Shown piece by piece: positions 36,455-46,462 of a stretch of 64,000 nucleotides of DNA. The position numbers and the translations under genes were made by a program. A model generated the notes under the pieces. That model saw only the letters and a program-made list of their open reading frames with translations, did no database searches and was not told where the DNA came from. Numbering within the stretch: the first letter of the stretch is position 1; each line of letters opens with the position of its first letter. The stretch is taken from assembly GCA_963739235.1 (NCBI GenBank), contig CAVTZY010000044.1, positions 11,146 to 75,145 of the forward strand. The letters run 5' to 3'. This DNA comes from JAFNAG01 sp963739235 (GTDB taxonomy: Bacteria > Acidobacteriota > UBA6911).

Positions 36455-38806
36455 ATGGTTCATAATCGGTTTTTCTGGGTGGCCTCCGGCATCTGTTTGA
36501 TCTCGCTTTGTGCTGCGCCTTTGTTCGGCCAGGGTACCATCTCCCTCTCATCAGCGGTGGCCACAGGTGCCGACATCGGCGTTACGGAGCTCACAGGACA
36601 AGTCACGCTCAGCGTTGTGGGAGGCACAACGGCGGCAGGGCCGCTGATCCTCCAATACTCGGCGCCGATCACCACCAACTTTGCATCCGAGATCCATGTT
36701 ACCGGCACCGGGGGCCTTGCGGGCGTCGCTCCGTTTCCATCTGTGCTGCGCACCGAGAATTCGATCTTGATCGATTTACCCGCGGGCGGCACTGTTGGAA
36801 ACACCATCACGATTCGAGGGGTGAGGGTGGCACTTGCAGGCGGCAATTATTCAAACGTTACAGCGACCGCAAGCTTTCTGACGGGTAGCGGTAACGGAAT
36901 CGCGGCAGGCCAAGAAACAGTCACCGTGATCCGTTCGATTCTGGCACCCTTCAGCGTCGACATGACCCTCGAGCCCCCACTATCGTTCACCCGAGGGGCA
37001 GTAACAAAAGGCACGAGTTCATTCGTCATTACGGAGGGCTATCTCGGTGCCTTCACGGAAAGCGTAGGGATCCTCGGGCAGACCCTCCCGACCACGATCC
37101 GCATCACACCCTTTCCTGAATTACCTCCCGGCGTATCTGTCACGTTCGCTGCGACTGCAACCTCGGGTTCGGGAGGAGTGTTGACCACAACATCGGGAGG
37201 GGATGAAAAGATCCCTCGGCAGGATGGATCAGTGGATGTCGTGTATCAATACACGTCTGATAGCGGCGGCAGCTCGCAAGTACAATCCTTTACCTTATCC
37301 ACTTCGCTTAGTCTTCAAGCCACAGATGAAACCGGGGTTGCCAACTTTCAGGTGGCCCTAATCCCCATAGGGATCGCGGTGCCGAATGATGATTTTCCAT
37401 CCAAAGATGTTCCGCGCTATAGCGAACGCCTGGTGCCGGACCAATCTCAGCTGCCCGGTGTTTCCGGCTCGGTGTTTTTGAATTTCCCATTCCGTGCCCA
37501 GAGCGATGCAACCTACACCGGCATAGCCATGACGAACATACTGAAGGCCTATGTGAATGTCACCCTGACGCCACTCGATGCCAGCGGCACGCCCATCCTG
37601 GATCCCAGGATCATAACGATGCCTCCGAAGAGCCAGATTGCCAAGCTCGCAACCGATGCCGACATTTTTGGTCCGAATTTCAACGTCGGTAAGGTCGGCA
37701 CAATTCTGGCAGAGGCAAACACACCGATCCTGCCGGGATTTTATCTGTTGGGGGATTTCAATGGCTCGAGGCTGGATGGCGCCACCGCAGAAATGACTTC
37801 CTTGCGGTATTGGGTGTGGCCGGTGATCTTCCGCCAGGCTCCTTCGCCGTTCACGATTCTTGAAATGTTTAATCCCACTCTCTCACGGGCCAATGCGACC
37901 TTGAGTTTGTTCGATGCCAGTGGCACACTCATCAAAACAGCGTCGCTGGGGATTGCGGCATCCGGGACCGTAACTCAAAACATCCAGCAACTCTTCCCTC
38001 TCGTCGATTTCAACTCATTTACCGGCGGCTATGTGAAGGGGGAAGCCGACGTTCCCTTGATTGTCAGAGAGACTTTTGGCAATTCGCTGGATTCCAACGT
38101 GCTTCCGGGCCAATTACCTCAGACTTTCAACACGTTCTACTGGCCGCACTTCGCATCGGGCGGCGGTTTGACCACGGAATTGACGGTTGTAAATAGCGAT
38201 TCGACGATGATCGCTAATCTCGTCGTGACGGTACTTGATCCCTTCGGCCTCACTCTCGGTCAAGCACCGCTTTCCATTCCTATCTCCAGCCAAACCACCA
38301 AAACAATTGCCCAGCTATTTCCCAATCTCCCATCATCCCAGGCAATCGTTGGATATGTGCGAGTCGACACTGTTCCGACGCACGTGGGCCCCTTCGTATT
38401 TATACCGGCGATCACGGCGGCGCTCCGATTCAGCGCAGCCAATGGTTCCGGCTCAGCGGCTTTGCCGGTGTCATCATCCGCCTTCTCGGAATTCGTTTAT
38501 TCGCATGCGGTGGAAACTGCGGGCTACTACACGGGAATAGCAATCTTGAACACGAATGCTGTTCCCGCTTCAGTGACGCTCGAGGTATTCACGAATGCCG
38601 GGGTTTCCGTGGGTACAGGATCCCTTACTCTGCCGCAGGGGCAGAAGATCGCCATGCTCTTGCACGAGTTGGTTCCAGCAGCAGCCGGGCAGTTGGGCGG
38701 GTATGTATATATCAAGTCCGACCAGCCGATCATGAGCCTCTCGATTTTCGGGAGCAATAATGGCATGTCGTTGAGTGCGATCCCGCCTCAGAATGTCGGC
38801 AAATAA
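36455..38806 (+). CDS. Large secreted repeat protein (paralogue A)
   Basis: I do not recognise a named family. The 783-residue protein has a signal peptide ending near LFGQG. Residues ~27-170 are a beta-rich domain with LILQYSAPIT, LIDLPAGG, ITIRGVRVALAGG and GNGIAAGQETVTVI. About 190-310 has FVITEGYLGAFTESVG and PPGVSVTF. From ~350 there are four related repeats of ~100 residues with the pattern G-I-A-x-x-N...VTL...D-x-x-G...LFP (near 352, 465, 571 and 690). The first half matches the protein at 44774-46462. Such repeats suggest an exported surface or matrix protein. It ends at a strong terminator. Confidence 0.72.
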   Translation: MVHNRFFWVASGICLISLCAAPLFGQGTISLSSAVATGADIGVTELTGQVTLSVVGGTTAAGPLILQYSAPITTNFASEIHVTGTGGLAGVAPFPSVLRTENSILIDLPAGGTVGNTITIRGVRVALAGGNYSNVTATASFLTGSGNGIAAGQETVTVIRSILAPFSVDMTLEPPLSFTRGAVTKGTSSFVITEGYLGAFTESVGILGQTLPTTIRITPFPELPPGVSVTFAATATSGSGGVLTTTSGGDEKIPRQDGSVDVVYQYTSDSGGSSQVQSFTLSTSLSLQATDETGVANFQVALIPIGIAVPNDDFPSKDVPRYSERLVPDQSQLPGVSGSVFLNFPFRAQSDATYTGIAMTNILKAYVNVTLTPLDASGTPILDPRIITMPPKSQIAKLATDADIFGPNFNVGKVGTILAEANTPILPGFYLLGDFNGSRLDGATAEMTSLRYWVWPVIFRQAPSPFTILEMFNPTLSRANATLSLFDASGTLIKTASLGIAASGTVTQNIQQLFPLVDFNSFTGGYVKGEADVPLIVRETFGNSLDSNVLPGQLPQTFNTFYWPHFASGGGLTTELTVVNSDSTMIANLVVTVLDPFGLTLGQAPLSIPISSQTTKTIAQLFPNLPSSQAIVGYVRVDTVPTHVGPFVFIPAITAALRFSAANGSGSAALPVSSSAFSEFVYSHAVETAGYYTGIAILNTNAVPASVTLEVFTNAGVSVGTGSLTLPQGQKIAMLLHELVPAAAGQLGGYVYIKSDQPIMSLSIFGSNNGMSLSAIPPQNVGK

Positions 38807-38818
38807 CCCGCGCCTCCA

Positions 38819-38864
38819 AGCGAAGGATGGCGCACACCCCGTCATCCTTCGCTCGTCATTTTTT
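38819..38864 (+). terminator. Terminator between convergent genes
   Basis: AGCGAAGGATG (38819-38829) pairs with CATCCTTCGCT (38843-38853), followed after five bases by six T. It lies between the end of the secreted protein gene and the stop of the gene on the other strand. Confidence 0.85.
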
Positions 38865-40106
38865 GATCGGGATTCCCGATTGCCGCAGTAGTTCCTTCAG
38901 TTGAAGCTCTCGCGCCTTTTCAGGATCGATTACCTCATAATTGCGGATAATGGATAGATCCAGCCCGCCCATTTCCTCCACGGGCTTGTTAAAGCTGAGA
39001 GAAATGGAATCCGCATGGTTTTTGTCGGCGGTATCCTGAAGCACGCTCACCTTGAGGGTGCAAGACCCACCGGGAGGCAATTTCTGGGGGAGAGGGGTAA
39101 CGTCGAAGTCCTTGCTGGCAATCTTATTGATGACCACTTCCGATTTGGAATCGTTTCTGATCACGACCTCTTTGACGCGCTCGCCGTTACGGAACGCTAG
39201 TGTCCCAGGACTGGCATACACAGGCACATAGACGTAACCATGGATTTTGAAATCGTATGGAACTTCTACATTCTGATGGCTGATCACTGCCGTAAATTTT
39301 TCGTTGACCTCGCCGGCGTACGATCGAGTCAAAAACTCCATCTGAATCTTCTGCTCATTGCCGACAGGCAAAGTTCTATTGGCAATGTTGCGCACAGAAA
39401 AATCCTCGGGGAAATTCCTCAGGAAAATTCCGAAGGGCTCGCTACCGGCCAGTTTGTATCCGATGGTCAGTGAAAGGACATCGTCGCGATTTGCCCTGCC
39501 AAACTCCAGGGTCGAGGTCTCGAATTGAAGAGCCGCCCGGATTTGATTTTGCCGCCTTTCCGTTTCCTCAGGGCTAAGCAGGTTTTGGTTAGGCTTCCCG
39601 GGACTGGTTGGAAACAAGACTGTTGCCGAGGCCTGTTCCACTCGGACAAACCAGTTCCCGTTGCGGAAGACCCAGTTTTGGGTCACCGGCCATGAAAATG
39701 CTGCCGGCAAAGGCGGGAACGTCCTTTTTATCTCAACGGTCACAGACATTTCCTCGGCCTTTGAGGTAAATGCTAAGGTAGTAATCCGGGGCTCGGAAAT
39801 CTGCACCAGCTGCCAGGCCTCAAGGTTTTTGCGCCCGGAAAGCTCAACATACTGGAGGGCCTCCGACTTCTGGCCACGCATAAGCAGGTTCCAGAATGCA
39901 TTCACCCGCGATTTAAGGGTATCCAGGGAGGGTTTCGGCGCTGCCTGGACCGGCGTGGATTGAGCAGCCGGCGCGGGCGGTTTTTTCACGCCCTGGCCGG
40001 CATCGGCCAAATTGCCCGGCAAATCAAGAAAAATCCCTCCCAAGATAAGTCCACTAAAAAGCAGCCACCGGTTTATGGCCGTTGGCGATTGGGACAATAG
40101 CGGCAT
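38856..40106 (-). CDS. Exported DUF1573-like protein of unknown function
   Basis: The 416-residue protein has an N-terminal hydrophobic segment (WLLFSGLILGGIFLDL) that is probably a signal peptide or anchor, then a Pro/Ala-rich linker. About 60-170 resembles a small alpha+beta (NTF2-like) domain with VNAFWNLLMRGQKSEAL. From ~190 two immunoglobulin-like beta domains follow, with LEFGRANRDDVLSLTI and TLAFRNGERVKEVVIRNDSK typical of DUF1573/ASH-type repeats. No catalytic residues are evident. It converges on the large secreted protein gene and may act in the same compartment. Confidence 0.65.
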   Translation of the reverse strand: MPLLSQSPTAINRWLLFSGLILGGIFLDLPGNLADAGQGVKKPPAPAAQSTPVQAAPKPSLDTLKSRVNAFWNLLMRGQKSEALQYVELSGRKNLEAWQLVQISEPRITTLAFTSKAEEMSVTVEIKRTFPPLPAAFSWPVTQNWVFRNGNWFVRVEQASATVLFPTSPGKPNQNLLSPEETERRQNQIRAALQFETSTLEFGRANRDDVLSLTIGYKLAGSEPFGIFLRNFPEDFSVRNIANRTLPVGNEQKIQMEFLTRSYAGEVNEKFTAVISHQNVEVPYDFKIHGYVYVPVYASPGTLAFRNGERVKEVVIRNDSKSEVVINKIASKDFDVTPLPQKLPPGGSCTLKVSVLQDTADKNHADSISLSFNKPVEEMGGLDLSIIRNYEVIDPEKARELQLKELLRQSGIPIKK

Positions 40107-40350
40107 TGGCTTGTTCTCCCATTAAGAGAATCACCGATTTCGCGGCATAACAGGCAACATTACCCGCGCGATCAAAAAAATACCACAGGATCACCTTCGC
40201 TTCGAACAGCTAAGATTGAGGGGACATGAGCAGCAGACAGCGGGCAAATTCAAAAGATAATCGTGACCTATACTCTATGAGGGGCGCGTGCGCATGGATG
40301 CAGGCATATTTGGCGCCAGAAGCGGGGAACGGAATTTTTCTCCGCACCGG

Positions 40351-41994
40351 CTAAGGACTGACCCGCTTGAAAATCTTCAGATTATAAAATGATCGTGGTT
40401 GGTAATTCCTGGCCTCATCACCCCAGCGATAATAAGTCTGCTGCTCGCTCAGAATGTCGACAATCCCGTCGAGGGCATAATGCTTCGCCACAAATTGATC
40501 GCTCCATGATAATATGGTTCTATCGGAATTGGGTCTCATGAGCCACGACATATCAACGTCGACCATGACCATGTACGCTGGGCGTGCCGCCTCTATCTCG
40601 CCGATCATCTCCTTCTGCATCTGCGATGCATATTTCTGTTCCTCCATCAAGCCATAGGTATAGATGTAGCCGGTGGCAGAATGACGCCCGGAGCTAAAAT
40701 AGATTTCCGGCTCGGAACCGATTACAGCTATGCGGTCACCCTCAGCCGTATGGTCTCGGATGTACTTGGCAATCTTCTGGGACTCCGGAAATGGATTTGC
40801 GCTGTATAAGGCACGACAAACCTCCAGGGGAGTCATTTCGAAGAGAAATGACCTTTGCTGCATCAATGAAACGCATAACGCTGCGACAAATGTCAAGGTC
40901 GCAAAGACTTGCGGCCGCCGGGCTCGTTGAAGATATTGCTTTGCGGAGCTTATTGCCAAACCCACGAGCAGAGCTACAGCAGGAAGCATCAAAATGAAAT
41001 AATGTCCTCGGAAATAGAGTCCCGGACAGACAGACAGGAAAGAAAAAACGAGCAGGCCCAAGAGAAAGGGCCGCGTCGCCCGCGCGTTCCGATGCCATGC
41101 AAGCGCCGCGAGCCCTACGCCCGCGATAATCCAGATCAAAATCGACGGGACAACCACTTTGCGTGCGTGGATTAAGAAGTTTTGAAGGCCGATGGAAACA
41201 GGCAACTGGGTGGCATATTCACGCGCATAGGAAAATGTCCAAAACCAGAAGCGGTCAAATACCCCCAGCACCCGTAAAAAAAGGCAGGTGAATCCAAATG
41301 GCACCATGGCTCCAAGCATCAGGAGGCTTCCTCGCCCGGCAAACCGCCGCCAGTAGACCGGGCACCCATGCCATTCGCTCCAGGAATAAAAAGCGACAGC
41401 AAACAAGACAAAAAAGATGCCCGGCTGCTTCATCACAAACGACAACCCGACCAGCAGTCCACTCCAGAAGAAAGTCCATGCTCGTTGCTTTTGGATTGCT
41501 TTCAACAAAAGCAGGATTCCGCCAAGTGCCGGCAGAAGAACGAAATGCGTGGCATGACCTGCCGTGCCGAGAACGGATTGGCCTAAGGAGAGGAAGGCGA
41601 AGCTGGAGCATGCCACAAGCCCTCCTAACAGTCCAAAAAGGCGCATGGCTAGAAAGTACATGAGCAGCGTTGTGCCGGCGTTGATGAGCAGCACACCTAT
41701 ATGAATCGCACTGGGCGTCTGGCCAAAGACTGCAAGGATCAGGGCATAGACCACATACGTCCCGGGCAACTTCATGTTGTAGGCAAGCTGGTAGGGCGGA
41801 ATACCCTGAAGAATGAGCTGTCCCGCATAAGCGTACTCTCCTTCATCGCGCTCGAGCGGGCAATCCAGCAGGCGGATCCGGATCAAGGAGGCCAGCAGGA
41901 TGATCAGAAAAACCAGTCCATACTTGAGATAGGGAGAGAACTCGCGGTTGCCGGTTCTGGAAGGCCTTGCAATGTTGGTCTTTTTCTTCTTCAT
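40351..41994 (-). CDS. GT39-type membrane glycosyltransferase
   Basis: The 547-residue protein has a first helix (LVFLIILLASLIRIRLL) and the acidic loop LERDEGEYAYAGQ. This is the D-E-x-x-Y signature of ArnT/PMT-family enzymes that use polyprenyl-phosphate sugars. About nine more helices run to residue ~360. A soluble C-terminal part contains AKYIRDHTAEGDRIAVIGSEPEIYF, common in this family. The gene is monocistronic, divergent from the TPR membrane gene to the right. Its substrate is unknown; surface-protein or lipid glycosylation is likely. Confidence 0.82.
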   Translation of the reverse strand: MKKKKTNIARPSRTGNREFSPYLKYGLVFLIILLASLIRIRLLDCPLERDEGEYAYAGQLILQGIPPYQLAYNMKLPGTYVVYALILAVFGQTPSAIHIGVLLINAGTTLLMYFLAMRLFGLLGGLVACSSFAFLSLGQSVLGTAGHATHFVLLPALGGILLLLKAIQKQRAWTFFWSGLLVGLSFVMKQPGIFFVLFAVAFYSWSEWHGCPVYWRRFAGRGSLLMLGAMVPFGFTCLFLRVLGVFDRFWFWTFSYAREYATQLPVSIGLQNFLIHARKVVVPSILIWIIAGVGLAALAWHRNARATRPFLLGLLVFSFLSVCPGLYFRGHYFILMLPAVALLVGLAISSAKQYLQRARRPQVFATLTFVAALCVSLMQQRSFLFEMTPLEVCRALYSANPFPESQKIAKYIRDHTAEGDRIAVIGSEPEIYFSSGRHSATGYIYTYGLMEEQKYASQMQKEMIGEIEAARPAYMVMVDVDMSWLMRPNSDRTILSWSDQFVAKHYALDGIVDILSEQQTYYRWGDEARNYQPRSFYNLKIFKRVSP

Positions 41995-42218
41995 ATCGAT
42001 ACCCGATAAAACTATAAAGCAAGCCTTTCGAAGCTCTTAAGCAGTCCGGACATTGATTTTTTGAGGGCCCGGTTCGAGGAAGATGCATTCTATCACACAG
42101 GAAAGCGCTGTTCACACCCGGGAAAAGGGGATATATTTGCACGTTTGATTTGCGCTTGCACTCGATTCCCAGATTTAGCTTGCGCCATTGACCCCTTAGC
42201 GATAAAAACTCACACAAA

Positions 42219-44489
42219 ATGGACAACATTTTGAAGCAGCAACGCATATGGATCTGCATCGGCCTTGCGGCCGTCACCTTGGCTGTGTATGTCCAGGTGT
42301 ACAGGTTTGAATTCATCGATCTTGATGACGGCGCGTATGTTTTCGAGAACTGGCGCGTCATGAGTGGTCTGAGCCTGGCTAATGTGGCTTGGGCATTTAC
42401 TACCGGTCATGCGGCAAACTGGCATCCTTTGACCTGGCTGTCGCACATGCTGGATTGCCAGGTTTTCGGGTTGAATAGCGGATATCTCCACCTGGTTAAT
42501 GTGCTTTTGCACATCGCCAATGCCTGCCTGCTTTTTTTGGTGTTAACTAAGCTGACCTGCGCTCTTTGGAAATCTGCTTTCGTAGCGGCACTCTTCGCAT
42601 TGCACCCGCTCCACGTCGAATCGGTGGCCTGGATCGCCGAGCGCAAGGATGTCCTGAGCACGCTCTTCCTTCTCCTCACCCTCTGGGCTTACGCGAATTG
42701 CGCGCGCAAGCCCGGCACCGGGCGGTACCTGCTGCCCCTCCTCTTTTTTGCGTTGGGATTGATGGCCAAACCGATGCTCGTTACGTTACCGTTTGTCCTC
42801 CTCCTCCTTGATTATTGGCCCCTCCAACGATTTTCGCCGGACGTCCGGGGCAACGCAAGGTCTTCGAGGCAGACTTTTTTCCATGGGCTGTTGCCCTCCT
42901 TACGCCCCCTTGTCCGTGAGAAAATCCCTTTCTTTCTGCTTGCGGCAGGTTCCAGCGTCATCACTTTCCTGGTCCAGAAGGCCGGGGGAGCGGTCAAAGG
43001 AATCGATGCATTGCCCTTTGACGCCAGAATCGCCAATGCGATCCATTCCTACTTCAGCTACCTCCTCAAGGCCGGCTGGCCCAGCGGCCTCAGCATCTAC
43101 TACAGGTTCTCCCTGCCCAGCTCGATTTTCTCGGAAATAGCAGGGGCTGCTTTCTTCCTGATTTGCATAACGATCCTGGCACTCAGTCTCGCCCCGCGTT
43201 TCCCGTACCTTGTAACCGGATGGCTCTGGTACCTCGGCACGCTCGTCCCGGTAATAGGCCTGATTCAGGTTGGCGGTCAGGCGCTGGCCGACAGATACAC
43301 CTATATCCCCTTGATCGGTGTCTTTATAATCGTTGCCTGGGGTATTCCGGATCTGATGCCGAATTGGTCCGGCGCAAAAATCTCGCTGGCTGCAGCTGGA
43401 GTAGCGGTGCTGATTGCCTGTTCCGTGACGACCTGGTTCCGGGCACGATACTGGCAGAATTCGGTAACCCTTTTCACCCGCGCTCTGGCTATGGATAACG
43501 ATAGCTACCTCGCTCATTTTCTGCTCGGTACCGGTTTGGCCAGGCGCGGGAAAAACCTTGAGGCGGTGGATCACTTTTTCACGGCGCTCCGGCTTGAACC
43601 GACCGAGACAAGCATGTTGGGCAACCTGGGAACATCCCTCTATCAGGCAGGGAAAACAGAACAGGCGATCGAGCAATTCTCCAAGGGGCTCAAGATCGAC
43701 CCTCACGATGCATTCTTGCTGAGAAACATGGGGCGGATTCGATATGACCAGGGGAGATACCAGGAAGCAGTGGATTTTTTCATTAGAGCACAGCGATTAA
43801 AATCCGACGACTTCATGCTGGCCTGCTCTCTCGCCGATGCCCTCTTCAAGGTGGGCAGGGCACAGGAAGCCATTGATGCCTATCATGCTTCATTGCGTAT
43901 GCAGCCTTCGTACCCCGAAGCGCTCTTTGGTCTCGGTGTGGTGTTCGCCGGGCAGGGGAAGACAACGGAGGCCACGCGTCAATTTGAAGAGGCTCTTCGC
44001 CTGGAACCGGAATATGCCGAAGCGCACAGCAATCTTGGAAATGTCCTCCTCCAGCAAGGTCAGGTGGACAAGGCGCTCTGGCATTACAGCGAAGCGATCC
44101 GGCTCAAGCCGAAATATGCCGAAGCTCACTACAACAAAGGAGTAGCACTCAGCACCCAGGGGAAATCCATTGAGGCCATCGCCGAATATCGTGAGGCGAT
44201 CCGTGTCAAGACGGACTATGTCGACGCTTTTTACAATCTCGCGGCGGCACTAGGGGAACGGGGAGATGTGCAGGGGGCCATCGCAAACTATGGCGAGGCA
44301 ATTCGAATAAAGCCTGATTTTGTGGAGGCCTACAATAACCTGGGAGTGATCTATTTCAATCAGGGGCAGATCCAAAAAGCCCTGGATGCTTTTTTGGGAG
44401 CGTTGCGCATCAATCCGGAGAACGCCGACGCCCGCCGCAACCGCGATGCCATCATGGCCGGCTTGGCAAAAACCAAGCGTGCTCCATAG
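42219..44489 (+). CDS. TMTC-like polytopic membrane protein with C-terminal TPR domain
   Basis: The 756-residue protein has a first helix, then the acidic loop FEFIDLDDGAYVF. HPLHVESVAWIAERKDVLS is the hallmark of the TMTC/O-mannosyltransferase-like group, and about ten helices extend to ~420. The remaining ~330 residues are around nine TPR units with LDPEYAEAHSNLG-type text (for example YAEAHSNLGNVLLQQGQ and YVDAFYNLAAALGERG). In eukaryotes TMTC proteins O-mannosylate extracellular domains. Whether this bacterial protein acts the same way is inference. A hairpin follows the stop at 44514-44537. Confidence 0.82.
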   Translation: MDNILKQQRIWICIGLAAVTLAVYVQVYRFEFIDLDDGAYVFENWRVMSGLSLANVAWAFTTGHAANWHPLTWLSHMLDCQVFGLNSGYLHLVNVLLHIANACLLFLVLTKLTCALWKSAFVAALFALHPLHVESVAWIAERKDVLSTLFLLLTLWAYANCARKPGTGRYLLPLLFFALGLMAKPMLVTLPFVLLLLDYWPLQRFSPDVRGNARSSRQTFFHGLLPSLRPLVREKIPFFLLAAGSSVITFLVQKAGGAVKGIDALPFDARIANAIHSYFSYLLKAGWPSGLSIYYRFSLPSSIFSEIAGAAFFLICITILALSLAPRFPYLVTGWLWYLGTLVPVIGLIQVGGQALADRYTYIPLIGVFIIVAWGIPDLMPNWSGAKISLAAAGVAVLIACSVTTWFRARYWQNSVTLFTRALAMDNDSYLAHFLLGTGLARRGKNLEAVDHFFTALRLEPTETSMLGNLGTSLYQAGKTEQAIEQFSKGLKIDPHDAFLLRNMGRIRYDQGRYQEAVDFFIRAQRLKSDDFMLACSLADALFKVGRAQEAIDAYHASLRMQPSYPEALFGLGVVFAGQGKTTEATRQFEEALRLEPEYAEAHSNLGNVLLQQGQVDKALWHYSEAIRLKPKYAEAHYNKGVALSTQGKSIEAIAEYREAIRVKTDYVDAFYNLAAALGERGDVQGAIANYGEAIRIKPDFVEAYNNLGVIYFNQGQIQKALDAFLGALRINPENADARRNRDAIMAGLAKTKRAP

Positions 44490-44513
44490 TTGCAATTCCG
44501 AGAAGCGTCTCAA

Positions 44514-44537
44514 CATCACGACGCCTCCCTCGTGATG
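44514..44537 (+). terminator. Hairpin after the TPR membrane gene, possible terminator
   Basis: CATCACGA (44514-44521) pairs with TCGTGATG (44530-44537). There is no T-run, so termination is uncertain. Confidence 0.4.
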
Positions 44538-44631
44538 CTCATGTGGTATATCCCCATCCCGTCCTCGCCTGGCGTCAGATACAGCAGAGCTTCGTCAGGT
44601 CTCGCCGGCAGAGGCGGCGGTCATCCTTATG

Positions 44632-44653
44632 GGAATTAATTCGGAATTAATTC
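44632..44653 (+). repeat. Tandem 11-bp palindromic repeat
   Basis: GGAATTAATTC occurs twice without a gap. Each unit holds the palindrome GAATTAATTC. No function is evident. Confidence 0.5.
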
Positions 44654-44715
44654 GATGAAAACCTTGAGAATCGCCTTCGTTATGCGGGATCAGGATAGGT
44701 TCGTGATGCGGGCAG

Positions 44716-44751
44716 AAAAAAGAAGGGGTTGCCGAAGGCAACCCCTTCTTG
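44716..44751 (-). terminator. Terminator of the secreted paralogue B gene
   Basis: A 14-bp perfect stem (44721-44734 with 44738-44751) closes on a 3-nt loop and is followed on the minus strand by TTTTTT. It lies 23 bp after the gene. Confidence 0.92.
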
Positions 44752-44773
44752 TACAGCCATAAACAGGAGAGAA

Positions 44774-46462
44774 TTAGAATCCAGCTTTCTCCGGCGTAAT
44801 GCTACGGTCACTGAGAACCAACATCAGCGAACTCTGTGCGGTGAGCGTGGTGAAGTTGCTGATCACGAAGATTCCGTGAGCGTGCGTGAAGCCGGTGTAG
44901 ATCAGAACGTAGCCCGTGAAGTTGTTGCCCAATACCGCAGTGGAACCGGTCGGAGGCGTCGCCAACGGGAAAATCTGGCTCAGGAACACCGAGTAGGTGC
45001 CGCCTGAAATCACGTTCCCGGATGCATCCAAGCCCGAACCCGGCGAACCGGCAACGGTCTTGTACGTGAACATGGGCAGTGTGTTATCCTGCGAGAAGAG
45101 GTAGAAGGTAACCGGTCCGGCGTTAGCTACTGCACCAGTGAATCCTAATACTCCTATCCCTGGATCCTCCGAGGTGTTGGAAACCGCCATGGCAGTATTG
45201 AAATCCCCTGCAGTTTTCGAGGCGTAGCCATACGGAACTAGCAGGGTGGTACTGCTGCCCTGAATCGTCACCAGATTAGCAGGTCCGACCTCCGACGCTG
45301 CGAAGCGCGGCGCCAACAGGCCTATCGGGGTGTTGATATTCGAACCGCTCGTTTGGTAAGGGCCCTGTATCGGAGCCAGCGACACCGTGAAGGTGAAGGT
45401 GCTTGCCGGCAATGGGAAAGTGGCGGTCGTCGTATCGACAGCGATCGTCACCGGGATTTCCAGAGTCTCGACGGTAGTGGGGCCGATGTCGGTCGCGACG
45501 TAATAATAAATCTGCAGAGAGCTCGACGAAGTGCTGCCGCTGTTGATTACGCCGGCACTGGTGAGCGCTGTCCTGTCCGTGGAAATTCCCCTCACCCAGG
45601 TGTTTTTCGCATTGGAGGATGAGGCGTTTGTGACGCTGGCATCGTAACTGTTGACCTGGGTTGGGAATGTGAAGGAGACACCCTTCGGCGGAGTCGCAGA
45701 TACCGTGATCCGAACACCCACGTTCTGTGACCATGCTGCCAGGAATCCCTCCCCAACTTTGATAACTGTGTTCTGGGAATAGACACCGGCTACGGGCGGA
45801 GAGAAAACAAAAGCTCCCGTGACGCCATTAATGGTTGGATTACCCGCAGTGGCCGCACCAAGATTCGGGATCGGCACTGCAGGAGCGGGAGATGCTGGAT
45901 TGTAATTGTAGCCTGCGACCGAAGCAGGGGCGATCCCGTTGCCGGTCGTGCTGTTGATGACGGTAACATTGTTCGATCCAGCGGCCACCTGGTTCCCCGT
46001 TGCCGAAATGTTTGCCACCAGGCTGGTCAGGCCGGCTCCGTTGATCTGCACGCGCACGCCGGAAATTGTGAAGGTGCTGGTCACGACAGGGGGGCCTGGA
46101 ATTGATGGAGCAACTCCGGCAGGAATGCTGATCACCAGCAGACCTGGGCTATACTGAGAAATGGGGGTATTGTTCACCGTAGGGCACGATGCCGCGTAGC
46201 CGCCGGTGCAAGTAATTGTGATATTGGCGAATGGGTTAGTGATGTTGACGTTGTTCCCACCATACTGGAGGCTGATCGTACCCAGTACGCTGGTTCCGCC
46301 GGTCTGCGTAAATGTGATGTCACCCGCCGGCTCTGCATTCCCCGTTGCGATCACGGTCGTTATCGGCGTGCTGCTGACCGAGTAGACCGCTGCCTGGCTG
46401 AATGCAACCGCCGAAAGCGCGAAGAACATCACGGCTGCTATTAAAAGCGTTTTTGTTTTCAT
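44774..46462 (-). CDS. Large secreted protein (paralogue B)
   Basis: I do not recognise a named family. The 562-residue protein has a signal peptide (MKTKTLLIAAVMFFALSAVAFSQ). Its first ~170 residues match paralogue A at 36455: ISLQYGGNN, NITNPFANITIT, LLVISIPAG, TFTISGVRVQINGAG and GNQVAAGSNNVTVI. A second shared part has VIKVGEGFLAAWSQNVGVRITV and PPKGVSFTF. The final ~150 residues include a single D-F-N-T-A-M-A-V-S-N unit like the repeats of A and end without the extra copies. It has a good promoter, ribosome-binding site (aaggag) and terminator, so it is a monocistronic, probably well expressed surface or matrix protein. Confidence 0.72.
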   Translation of the reverse strand: MKTKTLLIAAVMFFALSAVAFSQAAVYSVSSTPITTVIATGNAEPAGDITFTQTGGTSVLGTISLQYGGNNVNITNPFANITITCTGGYAASCPTVNNTPISQYSPGLLVISIPAGVAPSIPGPPVVTSTFTISGVRVQINGAGLTSLVANISATGNQVAAGSNNVTVINSTTGNGIAPASVAGYNYNPASPAPAVPIPNLGAATAGNPTINGVTGAFVFSPPVAGVYSQNTVIKVGEGFLAAWSQNVGVRITVSATPPKGVSFTFPTQVNSYDASVTNASSSNAKNTWVRGISTDRTALTSAGVINSGSTSSSSLQIYYYVATDIGPTTVETLEIPVTIAVDTTTATFPLPASTFTFTVSLAPIQGPYQTSGSNINTPIGLLAPRFAASEVGPANLVTIQGSSTTLLVPYGYASKTAGDFNTAMAVSNTSEDPGIGVLGFTGAVANAGPVTFYLFSQDNTLPMFTYKTVAGSPGSGLDASGNVISGGTYSVFLSQIFPLATPPTGSTAVLGNNFTGYVLIYTGFTHAHGIFVISNFTTLTAQSSLMLVLSDRSITPEKAGF

